NCBI GenBank assembly: GCA_035651455.1 | Contig: DASRFR010000054.1 | Location: 186,001-250,000, forward strand | Reading direction: 5' to 3' | DNA length: 64,000 nucleotides | Source: DASRFR01 sp035651455 | GTDB lineage: Bacteria > Acidobacteriota > Terriglobia > Terriglobales > Acidobacteriaceae | Shown here: positions 62,239 through 64,000 of the stretch, in pieces | Layout of the letters: each line of letters begins with the position of its first letter | Numbering within the stretch: position 1 is the first letter of the stretch | Program-made: the position numbers and the translations under genes | Notes under the pieces: model-generated | Told to the model about the DNA's origin: nothing | The model's database searches: none | Seen by the model: the letters and a program-made list of their open reading frames with translations, nothing else

Positions 62239-62624
62239 CCGGGCGGGCAAACTGGCCTTTGCCAGTCTGAATCTAACGCTGCCGGTTGATCACGAATATT
62301 TGGGGCGGCGCCGGATAGAACGGGCGCACATTCCGGCCTTGCAGGCTTCACAACGAAGTTCGCGGCTTATTGGTAACCTGCGCAATGGATGCGGCTTTTT
62401 TCCGGGAAGCTTCTTAGGAAGCGCGAAAAGTCACCCGACTTGAACCCTGTTAAAGAGGCCTCTCGCAGGCCGGGGACCCTGCTACTCTGGTAGGCAGTTC
62501 GAGCAAGATACGTCGGGAACTGGGGTGGGTTTGGAAGTACTCGGCTCTGGCATGTCATCGTCTCCAGCAGCTGGGAATTAGTTCGAAATCACCTCGGAGG
62601 TTACAACAACGTGCCGGCACAAAA
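62239..62624. other. galK-galT spacer
   Basis: 386 bp. A 6-bp hairpin (ACTGGC-CTTT-GCCAGT) lies at 62251-62266 just after galK. A strong GGAGG at 62596 precedes GTG at 62611, which opens a seven-codon frame that ends just after the galT start. No longer gene is recognised. Confidence 0.4.
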
Positions 62625-63650
62625 ATGCGCATAGCCGACTCTCCGCACCGGCGATTGAACCCTCTTACAGGCGAGTGGGTGCTGGTTTCTCCGCATCGCA
62701 CACAGCGCCCCTGGCAGGGCGAAGTGAGCACCGGCGCAATGCCACAACCTGCGTACGATCCCGGCTGTTACCTTTGCCCTGGAAATGAGCGCGCGGGCGG
62801 CGCCCGGAATCCCCAGTACACCTCCACGTTTGTGTTCGACAACGATTACCCCGCCCTGCTGCCGGAGGTTGCTGATAACGAGATCAACCGCGAAGACTTA
62901 ATCGTGGCCCGGCGAGAACGCGGCATCTGCCGGGTAGCCTGCTTCTCGCCTCAACACAACCTGACGCTCTCACAAATGGGCCAGGCGGAAGTCGCCGCGG
63001 TCGTGTGCCTTTGGGCGGAACAATACGCCCAGTTGGGATTGCGTGATTTTCTCCGCTATGTCCAGATTTTCGAGAACCGGGGCGCCATGATGGGTGCCAG
63101 CAATCCACATCCCCACTGCCAGATCTGGGCGACAGAGACCATCCCGAACGAGCCTGCCAAAGAACAGGCTTCGCTGCGTCAATATGTTTCCGACCACCGC
63201 AAATGCCTGCTCTGCCAGTACACACGCCTCGAAACGGCAGACGCGCAGCGGGTTGTGCTCAGCAACCCTTCTTTCCTTGTCGTTGTGCCGTTTTGGGCGA
63301 TCTGGCCCTTTGAAACCCTGGTCATTTCGAAGCGCCACGTCCCGGACCTCACCTTGTTTACTGATGAGGAAATACAGGATCTTGCCCGCGCCCTCCGTCT
63401 TTTGACTGCCGGCTACGATCGCCTCTTTCAGGCGCCATTCCCTTACTCCATGGGCTTCCACCAGCAGCCTACTGATGGCGAACAGCATTCCGAATGGCAC
63501 CTGCATGCGCATTTTTATCCACCTCTTCTGCGTTCGGCAGGCATCCGCAAATTCATGGTTGGCTTCGAATTGCTCTGCGGTCCGCAGCGCGATGTCACGC
63601 CAGAGTCCGCAGCCGAACGACTGCGGCAATGTTGTGCCTCGCCGGCATGA
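62625..63650 (+). CDS. galT: Galactose-1-phosphate uridylyltransferase
   Basis: 341 residues, Leloir pathway: exchanges UMP between UDP-glucose and galactose 1-phosphate. The active-site HPHCQ is at 162-166, with His164 the uridylylated residue. Other matches are NPLTGEWVLVSPHRTQRPW near the start, CYLCPGN (zinc Cys pair) and WHLHAHFYPPLLRSAG near the end. The best start is ATG at 62625. A galE epimerase gene is not in this window. It follows galK in the same direction. Confidence 0.95.
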   Translation: MRIADSPHRRLNPLTGEWVLVSPHRTQRPWQGEVSTGAMPQPAYDPGCYLCPGNERAGGARNPQYTSTFVFDNDYPALLPEVADNEINREDLIVARRERGICRVACFSPQHNLTLSQMGQAEVAAVVCLWAEQYAQLGLRDFLRYVQIFENRGAMMGASNPHPHCQIWATETIPNEPAKEQASLRQYVSDHRKCLLCQYTRLETADAQRVVLSNPSFLVVVPFWAIWPFETLVISKRHVPDLTLFTDEEIQDLARALRLLTAGYDRLFQAPFPYSMGFHQQPTDGEQHSEWHLHAHFYPPLLRSAGIRKFMVGFELLCGPQRDVTPESAAERLRQCCASPA

Positions 63651-63661
63651 AAAGGGGATGA

Positions 63662-64000
63662 TTGAACGATCAAGAACACCGCTATCGCCACCCCGGCCTG
63701 CAGATCTGGGGCGGCGTCGAATGCACCGTTAATCGGGTTGGCGATGACTACTTTGAACAGATCGGACGCAGTGGGCACAGCCGCAGGCTCTCCGACCTCA
63801 ACTTGTTCGCGCAACTCGGAATCACGAGCCTTCGTCAGCCCGTGCTTTGGGAGTGCACCGCGCCCGCTGCTCTCGCCGATGCCGATTGGCAGTGGCCGGA
63901 TGTGGCCCTTTCTCGTCTCCGCGAGCTCGTCATCAATCCCATTGTTGGATTGGTTCACCACGGCAGCGGACCTCGACATACCAGCCTCGAAGACCCGGAA
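63662..64000 (+). CDS. GH1-like family protein, partial
   Basis: 113 residues to the window edge, from a TTG at 63662 with AAAGGGG upstream. QIWGGVECTVNRVGDDYF, LGITSLRQPVLWE and IVGLVHHGSGPRHTS resemble the N-terminal glycosidase-like part of the family 1 glycosylhydrolase proteins that are sometimes fused to a dTDP-4-dehydrorhamnose-reductase (RmlD) domain. The C-terminal end is outside the window. It starts 11 bp after the galT stop, so it is probably in the same operon. Enzyme activity unknown. Confidence 0.75.
   Translation, partial: MNDQEHRYRHPGLQIWGGVECTVNRVGDDYFEQIGRSGHSRRLSDLNLFAQLGITSLRQPVLWECTAPAALADADWQWPDVALSRLRELVINPIVGLVHHGSGPRHTSLEDPE

Noticed and set aside
1..64000. CRISPR arrays, toxin-antitoxin pairs, restriction systems or transposases
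   Set aside because: No regularly spaced repeats and no recognisable genes of these types were seen.

Overview
The window looks like a chromosomal segment of an acidobacterium, most likely a soil Terriglobia relative of the Koribacter/Sulfotelmatobacter type. That placement is inference. It rests on moderately high GC by eye, many secreted proteins of unknown function, FG-GAP/choice-of-anchor-D proteins, DUF1080 plus TAT-exported Gfo/Idh/MocA proteins, standalone receiver-like proteins and a DUF6496 protein. No rRNA, CRISPR array or intact transposase is visible. Both window ends cut genes: pntB on the left and a GH1-like gene on the right.

Left part (1-40,083) is ordinary housekeeping DNA with islands of acidobacterial genes. 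A minus-strand block holds pntB, split pntA, a D-Ala-D-Ala-ligase-like ATP-grasp protein and a Peptidase_Mx-like metallopeptidase. Next come a secreted orphan, an EmrB-type MFS pump, glycerol kinase, a dCACHE-HAMP-HD-GYP sensor, ftsY, ribD-ribE, ruvC and an isolated YbdD/YjiX-like microprotein. A phosphofructokinase with residues predicting pyrophosphate use precedes two GT-C membrane glycosyltransferases. Then follow a DHH phosphoesterase, fur plus a zinc-ribbon DUF4870 protein, a penicillin acylase, a propeller lipoprotein, a fused MetH-type/MetF enzyme, xseB, a receiver protein, ispA, a PIG-L deacetylase, a nucleoside hydrolase, DUF1080 and Gfo/Idh/MocA secreted proteins, a ParB-domain protein, a DUF6496 basic protein and a GAF-domain glucan phosphorylase.

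Middle part (about 40,342-57,940) has the marks of an old tRNA-associated genomic island. A tRNA-Lys(UUU) gene is followed at once by a truncated tyrosine integrase that reads into the tRNA on the opposite strand. A degraded copy of the tRNA 3' end lies 17.5 kb away. Inside are broken genes (integrase, an alpha/beta-hydrolase-like fragment and a subtilase fragment joined at a 53-bp repeat) and an FG-GAP protein. There is also a stress cluster (hemerythrin, BON, YflT-like), an apparently circularly permuted alkaline-phosphatase-superfamily protein, an Asp-box sialidase-like protein, an AraC regulator divergent from a five-gene oxidoreductase operon, and a DUF2975-XRE-membrane protein operon with a clear palindromic operator.

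Right part (58,228-64,000) is a galactose module: a GH2 glycosidase, galactokinase, galactose-1-phosphate uridylyltransferase and the start of a GH1-like protein. If the island is real, the ancestral order placed glgP, tRNA-Lys and this galactose module side by side, giving a continuous sugar-storage and sugar-use neighbourhood.

No single unmistakable new system was found. The strongest leads are the tRNA-Lys island, the GAF-glucan phosphorylase fusion, the permuted phosphatase and the predicted PPi-dependent phosphofructokinase.
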